NCBI GenBank assembly: GCA_024734555.1
Contig: JANPWX010020316.1
Span: 132,894-196,893 of the forward strand
Direction: 5' to 3'
DNA from: Trochalopteron elliotii
Taxonomy: Eukaryota > Chordata > Aves > Passeriformes > Leiothrichidae
DNA: 64,000 nt
Part shown: piece after piece, positions 44,583-55,416 of the stretch
Layout: the number at the start of each line of letters is the position of its first letter
How positions within the stretch are numbered: the stretch's first letter is position 1
Translations under genes and position numbers: made by a program
Notes under the pieces: generated by a model
Databases searched by the model: none
Told to the model about the DNA's origin: nothing
Seen by the model: only the letters and a program-made list of their open reading frames with translations

Positions 44583-45169
44583 TGTCCTGGTTTAGGACAA
44601 ATTAGGGGAAGGTCTCCAGAAGGAGCCCCCCCCAGAAAACAAACCTCCACCACCCCTCCCCCCAGCTCTGGGTTTGGGAAGGAATTTCTCAGAGGAGAAG
44701 TGGAAAAAACCTATTTATTGACAAATAAACAAAAACACTCCCCAACACAAGGGAAAAGAAGAATAGCCTCAGATGATACTCAGGCAGTTGCTGTGAAGGG
44801 AGGGCGCAGAGCTTCTCTCGCGGGCCCCGGAGATCACAGATATTCCCAGGTCAGGTCTGGAGCCCGTCCAATGATCTTCGGGGGAGGGGGGAAGAGAGAA
44901 AAGGGAGAGGGAAAAAAAAGGAAAAGAAAAACAAAAACGGAAGCAACGAAAGCTAGCAAAAGCAAAAGCCAGCAGCAAAAGCAGAGCCAGCAGCAAAAGC
45001 AGAGCCAGCAGCAAAAGCAGAGAAAAAAAAAAAAAGAGACCAAAGAACAAGTAGCCCCGCCATTGCAAAACAGCCCCCCGAAAGGGGGGGGCAGCTGTTA
45101 GACATAACAATGTAGAACACAGGGACAAAGCTGCACGATTGGGATAGGAGGCACCGTCAACCCAGGACA
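44583..45169 (-). mobile_element. 5' LTR of minus-strand ERV-L provirus
   Basis: Almost identical to 38571-39123 and followed by the target duplication acagg. It is 34 bp longer, mostly from extra copies of an 18-bp unit at about 44969-45020. The minus-strand poly(A) signal is at 44714-44719. The high similarity of the two LTRs suggests a fairly recent insertion. Confidence 0.95.
44969..45022. repeat. 18-bp tandem repeat, three units, in ERV-L LTR
   Basis: The unit ccagcagcaaaagcagag is present three times. The 3' LTR has one copy at the same place (about 38956-38972). Confidence 0.85.
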
Positions 45170-45174
45170 ACAGG

Positions 45175-45354
45175 GGAAAGTGAAATGGCCTTGGTTCACT
45201 GAGGAAGCAAGATTAGAATAGGATTCCAGGAATGTGTTTGTCTAGCCTAACAGGGTAGGAAAAGTACTGAAGTTAGCTAAGAAACTATACCATAATAGTC
45301 TACAGAACTACCAGTATATGAAAAATATATAAAAAAGCTTGAATAGGAAACCCC
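45175..45354. other. No feature recognised
   Basis: Short stretch between the ERV-L provirus and the plus-strand ERV-L relic. It could be more of the relic, too eroded to read. Confidence 0.3.
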
Positions 45355-46618
45355 AATAGCCCAGGGATCTTAGAAGTCATCATGAACTGGGCCAAAGATG
45401 AAAATTTTGCATCATCATCACCAGAGTAGGAAAAGGTGACATGCTGAGGAGGCCCCACCATATAATCAGCTACCAGAAAATGAGAAATGATATGCTGTCT
45501 TCACTGAGAGTTCCTGCCATATTGTAAGAATACACTGAAAATGAAAAGCTGACGTATGGAGTCCTACCCAGCAAATCGCACAAGCTATTGAGGGACAAGG
45601 TAGATCAAGTCAGGTTGCAGAGCTGAAAGCTGTCCAGTTGACTTTAGATATCACCGAACTAAATGGCCAGCATTCTACCTCTACACTGACTCATGGATCA
45701 TAGCAAATGCTCTGTGGGGGTGTCTGGAATGATGGAAAAAGAGCAATTGGAAGAGCAGGGGTAAACCCATCTGGGATGCAGAATTGTGGCAAGACATTGT
45801 TGCCCAGGTAGAGAAGCTGGCTGTTAAAGTCCGTCATTTAAATGAAGCTGTACCCAAGAGTCGGACTACCAAAGAACATCAAAACAATGGTCAGGGGGAT
45901 TGAGCTGCCAAGTTTAAAATGTCTGAGGTAGATTTGGGCTGGCAACACAAGGATGAGTTATTTCTGGCTTGGTGGGCCCATGATGGCTCAGGTCATCAGG
46001 GAAGAGATGAAACATACAGATGTGATCAAGGGGTGGACTTAACCATGAACACCATCTCCTAGGTTATCCATTACTGTGAAACATGCACTGCAATCAAACA
46101 GGTCAAGCAGGTAAAGCCCCTGTGGTATGGGGGATGATGGTCAAAATATAAATATGGGGAGACCTGGCAGATTGATTACATGACATTCCTTCAAACCCGC
46201 CAAGGCAAGCTCTACGTGCTTATAATGCTGGAAACAACCACTGGATGGCTGGAGATGTATACTGTGCCTCACACCACTGCCTGGAACACCATCTTTGGCC
46301 TTGAAAAACAAGTCCTGTGGTGACATGGCCCCTCTTAAAGAATTGACTCAGACAACAGGAGTCATTTCAAAAACAGCCTCATAGTTATCTGGGCCAGAGA
46401 GCATGGGATTTAGTGGGTGTATCATATACCCCTATCATGCACCAGCCTCTTGGAAAATGGAGCAGTGCAATGGACTGTTAAAAATTGCATTGAAAGCAAT
46501 GAGTGGAGGAACCTTCAAACATGGGGATCTATATTTAGCGCAGGCCACCTGGTTAGTTAACACTGGAGGCTCTACCAATCCAGCTGGCTCTTCCCTATCA
46601 AAACCTCCACATACCATA
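45355..46618 (+). pseudogene. pol: ERV-L pol relic, plus strand (RNase H to integrase)
   Basis: In shifting frames the plus strand repeats the ERV-L pol wording: GILEVIMNW near 45366, RNase H with VAELKAVQLTLDI near 45615, then integrase with QIDYMTF and QTRQGK at about 46170, LEKQVLW near 46300 and WVYHIP near 46417. Several stops and frame shifts occur, so the relic is older than the provirus at 38571-45169. The minus-strand provirus has inserted just upstream. The relic is broken at 46618 by a solo LTR and resumes at 47253. Confidence 0.82.
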
Positions 46619-47252
46619 TGTCCTTGTTTAGGGCAAATTTGGGAGAGAACCCCCGAATAGGGTCCCTCTGGGAAGCAAACCCAAACAGCCCCTTCCCCCA
46701 GCCAGTCTGGGAAAAGAACTTCCTCTGAGAAAAGTGGAAAAAACTATTTATTCAACAAAAAAAGTGCCCACAAGCTTAAAGAATGAATAATATGAAACAA
46801 CAAAACCTTTCATTCTGGAATGAAATGGCAAATTGAGAAAGTTCTTGCCGTAGGTGTAGCTCGGCTCTTTCAGTCTCTCATCAGTCCCTCTGGAGGTCCA
46901 GGCCCTGGTGGGCTACAGGTGCGAGCTCCCCAGTGCTCCTCTGGGTTTTTCAGTCCAGAGCAGGTTTAAACAGTCTCAAGAAAAAGGAAAAAAAAACAGT
47001 CCAGGAAGCTTCTCTGCCTCAGCTAGCTAAAACTAACTAAAAGCAAAAAAAAATTCTGTCCTGCTGTTGTCCGTGCCTCAGCTGAACAACAATTTCCCGA
47101 GAAAAAATGCAGAGGAGTGAACTCTGTTTTTTAAAACAAACTGCGAGCTGCTTCTTTCCCTCAGAACCAGTCTTAAAGGCACAGAACTCAATATACAGCA
47201 CAAACAGAACAGACGATTGGGGATACAAGCATCATAAAGTCACCCTAGGACA
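46619..47252 (-). mobile_element. Solo LTR in ERV-L pol, TSD ccata
   Basis: It runs from tgtccttg to aggaca, with ccata at 46614-46618 and 47253-47257. Same family and orientation as 5434-6077 and 14327-15006. The integrase reading continues across the insertion, which proves that it is nested. Confidence 0.92.
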
Positions 47253-47345
47253 CCATAGAAGGGGATAAAGTCCCTTTGGTGCATATGAGGAATGTGTTAG
47301 GGAAGACAGTTTGGATTAGTCATGCCTCAAGCAAAGGCAAACTAT
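47253..47345 (+). pseudogene. pol: ERV-L pol relic, continuation (integrase C-terminus)
   Basis: After one copy of the target duplication the frame reads EGDKVPLVHMRNVLGKTVW, matching the integrase end in the provirus at about 39470-39520. It stops at a junction with LTR-like sequence. Confidence 0.8.
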
Positions 47346-47565
47346 TTGTGGGAAGTAGTGAATTGCTGTCTTTGCATCATTTGTTTCAGGGTTTTTTTTC
47401 CTTTCCTTTCTTCTTCTTCCCTCACTTATTAAACAATTTTTATCTTGACCTGCAAGTTTTCTTGCTTTTGCTTTTCCTATTCTCTTCCTGTGTCCTTCTG
47501 GAGGAAAGGGAGAGGGGTGAGTGAGCAGCTATGTGGGCTTAGCCTCCAGCCAGGGTGACCCCAGC
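47346..47565 (+). mobile_element. 3' end of an ERV-L-type LTR
   Basis: A pyrimidine-rich stretch (ttttttttcctttcc), attaaa (about 47429), then a run ending in ggcttagcctccagccagggt has the shape of the R/U5 end of a common avian LTR that I know from memory. The LTR start is missing, so a deletion joined it to the integrase relic. Confidence 0.5.
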
Positions 47566-48589
47566 ACAGATTAGTAGGTTTCAATATTATGGTAATTGAA
47601 CTAGACCACAAATGCTGCCCGCTATACAGTTTATAAGTAATAGCAGCTAATAGATAAACACAATAATTGAATTTTGGTATAAGTATAAGCTCTTTTAACC
47701 CTGTAAGGTAATAATTAGAAATAATTAGCACTTAATTCAAGACATGCATGAGCAATTCTCAGAAAAATGACATTTCAACGTTTGAGCTTCACCTAACAGA
47801 ACATAGTGTCATTGGATGCATCAGATCTGAATTAAAGCCCACTGACAACACAGATTACTAGCACAAACAACTGACTAAGTGACTTAAATGTTGCTTGATT
47901 AAAATTACAGCATTGGGAATAAATGGCAAGTATTTGGAAACAGGGAGGGGGTCCTGCAGGGTTGGCCTCTGAGAAGTCAGGGGCTTCCCTGTGCCAGACA
48001 CAGTCAGTTCCACTGCAGGCCAAAGCTAAGCCAATCAATGAAGTTTGTGGTGCCTCTATGACAGCATATTTAAGAAAGGGCAGAAAGTGATGTTAATGAG
48101 GGAACAAGAGATGAAACAACAAGGTCAGAGAAGTAGGAGGTGCTTTGTGGCAGAGCAGGTACATCCCCAAAGAGACTGCATCTTTGGAGGACCCATGTCA
48201 GAGTAGAGGAAATGTGTAAGAAGCAATGAGCAGTGGAACAAAAGAGCATCAGAAAGAAACTGCTATGCTCTAACCCTAACTTCCTGCACTGCTCATTTCC
48301 TTCCTAAAAGGACTCAGTGTAACCTGCAGCAATAACAAGGGGGAAGAAGAGGTATCTGGAGTGGAGCATGGGAAAAGGGAAGAAAAAGTGTTTTCCCTAA
48401 GTGCTTTAATGCTTGTCTTTTTGTTTCCCAATACCCAAATAGTAGTTCTGGTAATTTAATTAAGCCTCAATTTTATCCTTTTACTGCAATGATAATAAGC
48501 TAGAGAACTATCAAGAAAGAGTTTTAAGCAGGTTGTGGAATCCTCCCATTTCGAAGTAGCTGAAATCTGATCTTACTCTCCTTATGTTA
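47566..48589. other. Mostly unassigned; possible old LTR piece
   Basis: From about 48040 'gtggtgcctctatgacagcatatttaagaa' and later words resemble another avian LTR, but only weakly. No coding sequence is seen. Confidence 0.3.
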
Positions 48590-48787
48590 TGTCCTCCCTT
48601 GACCCAAACCCTAGACTCCTCCCCTGGAATACCTGATAAAACCCCACCACTCTGCCCCTGCGGGCCCCTTTTTTTGCCTTCTCCTCCCTCCCCGGCTCAG
48701 GGGGGGGGGGGGGGGGAATAAAATGGACTTTAGTGCTTAACAAAACAGATACCTACTTGGACACGATGTTCATTGTAGCCACACAGT
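48590..48787 (+). mobile_element. Candidate LTR 3' part with G17 run
   Basis: 'ctgataaaacccc', a C-rich stretch, then 17 consecutive G (48700-48716), AATAAA (48717-48722) and a terminal 'gtagccacaca' give a promoter/poly(A)/U5 layout. The start, partner and duplication are not resolved. Confidence 0.4.
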
Positions 48788-49104
48788 GCTACAGCAGGTC
48801 ATTCAGTATTTTAAAAAGCCACCCAAGAGTCCCATGTTTATTTGAAAGCCAAAAAATTGCAGAAAAACTCATTAAACATTAAAACAAAGTATCTGAAAAG
48901 GAGAGCAATCAATTAAAAGTGTTGGCTTTTGTTTGTTTGTATACTCTTCTTCTATTTTAATAGTTGACTTGAATCAGTTCACTGTGGCAACTAAACCAGG
49001 AACTTTTGACCCAGAAATTCTCCCTTGGCATCTCCCCCCAGGTGCCTGGAAGACAAATCATCCCAAGACCTGGGTCACACCAGAGGTCTCAGTGTCCTGC
49101 TCTT
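48788..49104. other. No feature recognised
   Basis: No domain, LTR end or LINE tail seen. Confidence 0.35.
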
Positions 49105-49430
49105 CATGTTACCTCTGAGGCCTGATGTTGCGGTGCATGATTGAGGTTTTCAAAGCTGTGTATGTATTTTGTTTATTTGTCTGGATTGGTATGTCCCTTT
49201 GAGCCCCTTTCAAAACACCCCCACCCTTAATCCCTGTGGTATCACCGATGGAACCACCCCCTTCCCCCCATTGGCCCAAGTGCTCTGCTTCCCAGGCTGC
49301 GCCCTGGTAAAAGGGGGCACAAGGGCCCAAAGCTTGCTCTGCCACGTGGATCTGCACTGGAATAAACGCCTTAAACCCACGTCAGAGTCCGGTCTTGATT
49401 CCAAGCCTTAAACCACCCACAGCCTGAGAC
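49105..49430 (+). mobile_element. LTR-like element
   Basis: A T-rich start, a C-rich middle, 'agcttgctctgcc', AATAAA at 49361-49366 and 'acgtcagagtccggtcttgattcc' parallel the layout of 51896-52275. The two may be distant relatives. The boundaries are approximate. Confidence 0.45.
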
Positions 49431-50269
49431 TGAAGAACCCACGAACTGATGGTTTTAGTTGGTCTGGGAACTACTGCTTAGCCAGTAAGCAGCCCACAGA
49501 GACCAACTTCAGCCTGATACCTTGGGTCTCACCTAAGGTGGTATGGCAGGCTGCAAGTTCTCTGAAGGAAGGCAGGTAGATTCCCATTTCCTACTCCTCA
49601 AGCTGTTCTCTCTGAGTATTTAATGATATCAGACAAGAAAACATTTCCACAGAGTTGTGACACAGAGGAGCATTTGATTCCAGGCGAGGATCTTAAGATT
49701 ATTCAAGACTTTTTATTTATTAATTTATTTATTTTTAAAAAGGGAATAATTTCAAAAGAAGTGTTTAAGAGAATGTTACTCCCTATGGTACTATAATTTC
49801 ATTATTAGTCAGCTCTTCAGAGATGAAGCTTTAAGCTCCTCCTATTCTTTTGATTTGTTAGAACAGATGACTCCTTGCTAAGTGTGCTGGCTTTAATGGA
49901 GCATGCTTTAAAAATACACCCATTGATATAAATCTTTTGAGATACGGCATCTTTAATCTAAAAGATGCTTTAGCACAACACTAGACATGAGCTAATAAAT
50001 CCATGGAATAAATGTGAATAGGCTTATCAGTTTGATTACACTGTCCAGGTTTAGTTGGATTCTGTCTTGATGCAGAAGTGTGACTTATTCTAAACAGAGG
50101 AAGAATGAAGTGTTACCTTTCTGTAAGAGATTGTATAGGCATCCCTCAGGTATATATTGAGTGCATTGCAAAAGGTGTTTAGTTATCTCACTGGGTTTTA
50201 AGGCCTGTAGGTAGCAGGAAACCTAACAGATTGGTTTGATTAATAATTTAATAATAACAACCTTTTTAT
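49431..50269. other. No gene recognised
   Basis: A plain AT-rich stretch with no recognisable coding or repeat signature. Confidence 0.4.
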
Positions 50270-51890
50270 AATAAGTCTCCTAGCCAGGCTGATGAATTAT
50301 TCTTTGAGGAACTAAGGGACACTTCCAAGTCAACTTCCCTTATCCATACAGGGGACTTCAACTTGTCAGAAATCAACTGGAAGTATCACACAGCTGGTAC
50401 AACTCAGGCCAGAAGATTCCTAAAAAAACCTGGATGACAACTTTATGGACCAGGTCCCAAGGGATCTGACTCAGAAAGAGGCTCTCCTTGATCTGCTGCT
50501 TGTCAACACAGAGAATGTCATGAGCAAAGTGGAGATTGGCAGCCATCTTGGCCACAGTGACCATGAAGAGATCAGATTTAAAATCTGTTGACAGGAGGAA
50601 AAGTGCCAGAAAAACCTCAGGTCTGGACATGAGGAGAGCTGACTTCAGGCTGCTCAGGGAACTAGTGAGTAAGGTCCCCTGATAAAATGCTTTGGCAGAT
50701 GCTGAGGTCCATCAGTGCTGGTCACTTTTTAAACATCACCTCCTAAGGGCACAGGAGCAGCAATTCCCAAATGTTGGAAATCAAGCACACAAGGCAAAAG
50801 ACCAGCTTGGCTGAACAGGGATGTCCTCTTAGATATAAGGTGAAAAAGGAAGGTGTATGCCCAGTGGGAGCAAGGTCAGGTGACATGGGAAGAATACAGA
50901 AATGCTGCTTGCCACTGTAGGGAGAAAATTTGTGTGGCCAAAGCTCAGTTGGAGTTAGAGGTGCCAGAACTGTAGTAGACAATAAAAGGTGTTTTTTTCA
51001 AATATATTGATGGCAAAAAGTGCAGAAATAACATTGGCCATGGCAGGATGAGGACGGTCACCTCACAAATAGGGACAGAGTATAAGGCAGAGGTGTTTAA
51101 TGCTTTCTTTGCCTCTGTGTTCAACATGGATGATGGACCAAGGGGGTCTCAGTGCCCTGAACTGAAGGACCATGGCTGTGAGAATGATAAACTCCCAGTT
51201 GACCCTGAAATTGTGCAGGATCTGCTGTTCCAGCTGGATCCCTACAAATCTATGGGGCCTGATGGAATTCATCCAAGAATCCTCAAAGAGCTGGCTGATG
51301 TCATCCTAAAACATCTCTCAACAATTTTTGAATGGTCTTGGGAATCCGGAGAGGTCCCAGCTGACTGGAAGCTGGCAAATGTTTTCCCAATTTTCCAGAA
51401 GGGAAAGAAGGACGACCCTGGAAAATACTGGCCTGTTAGTCTCACTTCAGTGCCCAGTAAAATCATGGAGAAGATGAGTCTGGGAGGTACTGAAAAACAC
51501 ATGAAAGATAACACAGTCATCAATCACAGCCAGCACAACTTCATGAGAGGAATGTACTGCTTGTCAAATCTGATTTGCTTTTATGACAAGGTAACCCACC
51601 TAAGTTGATCAAGGGAAGCCAGTAGATGTCCTCTTTTCAGATTTCAGCAAAGCTTTTGATACTCACAGCATCCTTCTGGACAAAATGCCCATCATACAGC
51701 TGAATAACTATGTTATGTGATGGATGAGCAACTGACTCACAGATTGGGAGCAAAGAGTTATAGTGAGTGGGGTGATATCAGACTGGTGATCTGTCACCCG
51801 TGGGGTTCCACAGGGCTCCATCCTAGGCCCAGTTCTCTTCAACATCTTCATTAATGACCTGGATGCAGGACTTGAAGGAATACTAAATGT
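50270..51890 (+). mobile_element. CR1 LINE fragment, plus strand (endonuclease and RT)
   Basis: The 5' part encodes the end of an APE-type endonuclease: GDFNLSEINWKYH near 50350, LLDLLLVN near 50490 and a GHSDHEEI motif near 50555. RT follows: the frame at 51048-51608 has EVFNAFFASVF, DPYKSMGPDGIHPRILKELA, GEVPADWKLANVFPIFQKG and NYRPVSLTSV-like sequence (here KYWPVSLTSV). Later, out of frame, come SKAFD and [12 protein letters not shown]. Several breaks are present. The YADD region is missing because the fragment ends at an LTR-like element at 51896. It is the longest CR1 copy in the window. Confidence 0.9.
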
Positions 51891-51895
51891 GGCAG

Positions 51896-52275
51896 TGTAC
51901 ATTTTGGGATTTCCAATAATTCTGTATGTTTTTGTTATTTGTTTATAATGGTTTGTCCCTACACCCCCATCCCCAAACCCCTGTGGTCCTTCCCTGGTAA
52001 TGGACCTTGCCAATCACCTTGCAAAAACTAGGAAGATTCTGGTGAAGATGCTAGGTGATTCGGCAGAGCCCTTAGGTTCCCACCTTTCTTCATTGTATCC
52101 CTGTTCTGGGTCACAACCCCCCCTTCCTAGATTGGTACTACCCCTAGGGTACTTAAGGTGAGGACAGAGAGCCAGAGCTTGCTCTTGCTTGTGGGCAGCT
52201 CCGAGGACATAATAAAGCCTAGTGAGAACCACGTGAGAGTCCACTCTTTCTTCCATGCCATTGACCATGCTTCAG
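51896..52275 (+). mobile_element. LTR-like element truncating CR1
   Basis: It starts about tgtacattttgg where the CR1 protein reading stops. It has a C-rich middle, AATAAA at 52211-52216 and ends near 'gaccatgcttca'. It is similar in layout to 49105-49430. CR1 does not resume afterwards. Confidence 0.5.
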
Positions 52276-52476
52276 CCTGAAGTTCAAACCCACCAGACCT
52301 TCCTTATATGCCAGGGGGAAAGCAAGCTAGTTGGTAAAGCAGCTCAAGACCCCACCATAACTAAATAAGTTTGCTGACCAGAGATGGGCTGATTTAAACA
52401 GGCCAGGCATATCATCTTGTAGAAGCCCTAAATTCAAGGGGAAGAGTCACTTTAGTATGTAATATTCAGGGCATAC
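52276..52476. other. No feature recognised
   Basis: Short gap between an LTR-like element and CR1. Confidence 0.35.
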
Positions 52477-52810
52477 TTCACAGAATCACAGCATAGTTGA
52501 AGTTGGAATAGACCTCCAAATGTCATCTGATCAAACTTTCTTCTCAAGCAGTGTCACCTAGAGCAGATTGCCTAGGACCATGTCCAGACAGGTTTTGGAT
52601 TATGTCCAAGAATGGAGACTCCACAACCTCCCTGGGCAACCTGTTCAAGTGCTCAGTCACCCTCACAGTAAAAAAGTGTTTCCTGATGTTCAGATGGAAT
52701 CTCCTGTCTTTCAGTTTGTGCCCATTGCCTCTGGTCCTGTCTCTGGGCACTACTGAAAAGAACCTGGTCCATCTCTTTGCACCCTCTCTTCAGGTATTTA
52801 TATACATTGA
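52477..52810 (-). mobile_element. CR1 LINE 3' end, minus strand
   Basis: The plus strand reads cacagaatcacagcatag and continues through 'ctccctgggcaacctgttc' and 'cctcacagtaaaaaagtg', the usual CR1 3' end reversed. The minus-strand frame 52544-52750 ends with the CR1 terminal protein sequence. It is cut at 52810, at 'atttatatacattga', by the ERV-L LTR. Confidence 0.9.
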
Positions 52811-53387
52811 TGTCATGGTTTTAAACCCAGCTGGAGATGAAACACCACACAGCTCCTCACTCAACCCCCCTTTCTTCCCCCCTCCAGTGAAATGGGGAGG
52901 AGAATCAAAGTAAAACTTGTATGTTGAGATAGGAACAGTTTAATAATTGGAAATAAAGCAAAATACAATAATACTGTTTAATAATAATGATAATAAAATA
53001 AAGGGAAAAAACAAGTGATGCACAATACAATTGCTCACCACCCACTGACTGATGCCAGAATCCCCCTTTCTGAACCCAGATAGGGTGCCCTTCTGAGTAA
53101 CTCTCCCCAGTTTATATACTGGGTATGACATTCTATGGTGTGGAATATCCCTCTGGTCCATTTGGGTCACCTGTCCCAGCTATGATCCCTCCCAGTTTCT
53201 TTTGCGAACCTCTGCACTGGCAGAGCATGAGACAAGGAGGAAAAAACATTCTTGACTTAGGATAAACATGACTTAGCAAAATACCAAAAATCAGTGTGTT
53301 ATCAACACCATTCACATTCCAAATCCAAAACACAGCACTGTAACAGCTACTGAGAAAAAATTAACTCTACCCTTAGTCTATGGAACA
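52811..53387 (-). mobile_element. 3' LTR of a second minus-strand ERV-L
   Basis: The run from tgtcatggttttaaacccagc to about tatggaaca matches, from memory, a very common avian ERV-L LTR in reverse orientation. It contains TTTAATAATAATGATAATAAAA-type AT repeats, 'tgctcaccaccca' and a minus-strand TATA-like 'tatatactggg'. The left flank is CR1. The other end of the element is truncated, so no duplication can be tested. Confidence 0.75.
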
Positions 53388-53829
53388 CCTCTGTCAAATG
53401 TTTGTAAAATGTCCATACAAAGAAATAGTGTTTGTTGAATTCATTTAGTCCATGTCTTTGGCCTTCATCCTTGGTAACAGTCTTTCAAGCAGGAAAGATG
53501 GTGTGAGGTGTCAGATTGCTACATGTTGCACATTTGAATCTGTTCTGATTCCAGTACTGCTGTGATTGTTCACCTTTATCAAAGTTCATTCTTCATTGGT
53601 GTGAGTGCAATGGTCAGAGGGAAATCAGATGCCCAGAACACTTGAGGTTAAGACCAATGCCTTGAGGTGCTCAGTGAAGTGATGCACATGTAGCCACCAT
53701 AGAAGTGGTAATACAGTGTTGGTTAGTTATTACCATTATACAATTAAATTCATTGGCTAATCTCAACCAAAATCAAATCCCCTTGAGGCACACACTGCAC
53801 TTCCCAACATCCCACATTACCCATCAAGT
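53388..53829 (-). mobile_element. ERV-L internal 3' non-coding part
   Basis: Non-coding sequence between the LTR and the integrase end, present at the same position in avian ERV-L as I remember it. There is no env. Confidence 0.5.
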
Positions 53830-54027
53830 GCCCCTGGGGTCCTTGAGCAAAAGCAATCCCACAGATGGGTTTGCTTTTTCCTGAGGCAGTAATAACTTAG
53901 ACTGTTTTCCCCAGCATGTTTTTAATATGCACTACAGGAACTTTATCCCCTTCTAAAGTACATAGAAGTTTTGAAGGGGCAGAGCCAGCCTGATTACAGA
54001 TTCTGTGGTGTTGACTAACCAGGTGGC
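53830..54027 (-). pseudogene. pol: ERV-L integrase C-terminus, interrupted
   Basis: The plus strand 'ggtccttgagcaaaagcaat', 'cacagatgggtttgc' and 'ttgactaaccaggtggc' parallels 39408-39592 of the intact-order ERV-L. The reading breaks at ggtggc (54022-54027), where a class II provirus is inserted, and resumes after the second ggtggc at 62216. Confidence 0.88.
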
Positions 54028-54435
54028 TGTTGAAGAATTCCTCAGGGAAGGTGGACATGACTGAGGCCTTAACAGGGGCCTGAGTGAGGCCTTGAAGCCT
54101 GTGACGCAGCTAGAAATTCTTGGCCAAGTGTGGCGCAGTTAGAAATTAGTGGTTAAGGTGTCAGGGAAAGATAATAAGGTTGTGAAGGTCACTGAATAGA
54201 CTTGTTAGTGAGCACGTGATAGCCACCTTAAGAGTAAGTAAAATAAAGTGTGTTTTCATACTTCTCTCTGCTGTGTGCCAATGAAGAGCTGCTGTGATTG
54301 TAAACTATATAGAAATGTATATAAGTAGCCATCTTAGCTGAAATAAAGCAGAACGTAGCTGTTAACCATATTGGCTTGATCTGCCTTCTCTCTATACTCC
54401 GACTTCCTTTTTATCTCAGGCCAACCCTGGTAATA
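54028..54435 (+). mobile_element. 5' LTR of class II provirus
   Basis: Starts tgttgaag, ends accctggtaata; 408 bp. The flank ggtggc (54022-54027) is repeated after the 3' LTR, a 6-bp duplication typical of class II. A poly(A) signal aataaagc lies at about 54340. It differs from the 3' LTR by about six bases and lacks a 28-bp segment. The LTR ends in TA rather than CA in both copies. Confidence 0.95.
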
Positions 54436-54438
54436 TAT

Positions 54439-54458
54439 TGGCGCCTGATCACAGGGAC
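54439..54458 (+). promoter_or_regulatory. Primer binding site (lysine-tRNA-like)
   Basis: TGGCGCCTGATCACAGGGAC resembles the lysine-3 type TGGCGCCCGAACAGGGAC with two extra bases and two changes. The assignment is tentative. Confidence 0.5.
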
Positions 54459-54730
54459 CTGAGATTGTGAGTGCCTTGGACGCATCGATGCCGCAAACCG
54501 TCTACACGTAGGCACTGCCCAGGGTGCATTTAAATATCAGACTCTGGGACCAGGGCTTGCTTAAATGCTGGTAGCCCTGGAGAAGGCTTGGTTTAAATAC
54601 GGGAAGCCTTCGCTGGAAGACTCCGTGCTTGATCGAGTCCGTGCTTGATCGAGCGAGACGGAGCAGGGAGTCGGAGCTTCCACAGCAGCTTGACGCCGAG
54701 GAACAGCGTCAGCACCACCCTGTGGAAAGA

Positions 54731-54737
54731 AGGTAAG
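54731..54737 (+). promoter_or_regulatory. Candidate 5' splice donor
   Basis: AG|GTAAG in the leader shortly before the gag ATG. It could pair with the acceptor at 60440 to make env mRNA. Confidence 0.6.
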
Positions 54738-54772
54738 CTGCAGTGCAGCAGCAAGGGTCGTAACTACCTGCC

Positions 54773-55273
54773 ATGAATGCAGACGTTGCAGCCGCAATTC
54801 ATCTTCTCTTTGCTATCCTTTCTAAGAGAGGTGAAAAGGTGAAAGAGACTGAGATTGAACAGATAGCCCTGTGGGCGTGGAAACGGGGAAAATTGAGTGA
54901 TTCACCGTTGGTTTTTAGTGCCTCAGAGTGGCGCGAGATTGGGGAGTTGCTCTGGCACTCGTCTTTCTCAGGAGGCAAGGAGGCGAAATTCGCCCATGAC
55001 CTTGGAGCGGTTTGGAAAAAAGTGATTAATACCTTGCGTGCCATGTTAGCTGAGAAAAAAGTGGCGGTGGCAGCAGTCCAAGCTTTTGAGGGAGTGGGAG
55101 GAGACGAGGCAGGAATTCCATCCCTTCCTCCTCAAAAACCTGCCAAAGTTGTAAAGTTTTTCGGTCTGGGTGAACATCCTATTCGTGGTTTGAGTGCTCC
55201 AGTCAGTTCTACCCCACAAGCTGTCCTTGAACATGTAGCTCAGGCAGAGCATCAGGCTCAGGCGGAGCAGTGA
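54773..55273 (+). pseudogene. gag: Class II gag, matrix-like part
   Basis: Starts at ATG 54773 (MNADVAAAIHLLFAILSKRG). The about 95-residue helical domain with EIEQIALWAWKRGKL and SASEWREIGELLWHS resembles a betaretroviral matrix, but position 2 is Asn, so there is no myristoylation signal. It ends in TGA 55271-55273. The capsid part is in another frame, so gag is frameshifted between 55200 and 55417. A GGCGGAGACACA-like tandem stretch (55336-55410) lies at the break and may have caused it. Confidence 0.75.
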
Positions 55274-55416
55274 TCTCCTAGGCTGCTCTAACAGACTGAG
55301 AGCAAACAGGAAGTGGCTCTGCAGCCCCATTTGGGAGGCGTGGTGACAGGCGGAGACACAGGCGAGACACAGGCAGAGACACAGGCGGAGCTGAGGGCGG
55401 AGATGGGCAGACCCAG

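Noticed and set aside
51048..51608. 186-codon frame as a host gene
   Set aside because: The protein is CR1 reverse transcriptase, interrupted on both sides by frame breaks.
53810..54027. Separate small gene upstream of the class II provirus
   Set aside because: The sequence is the ERV-L integrase end on the minus strand and continues at 62216.
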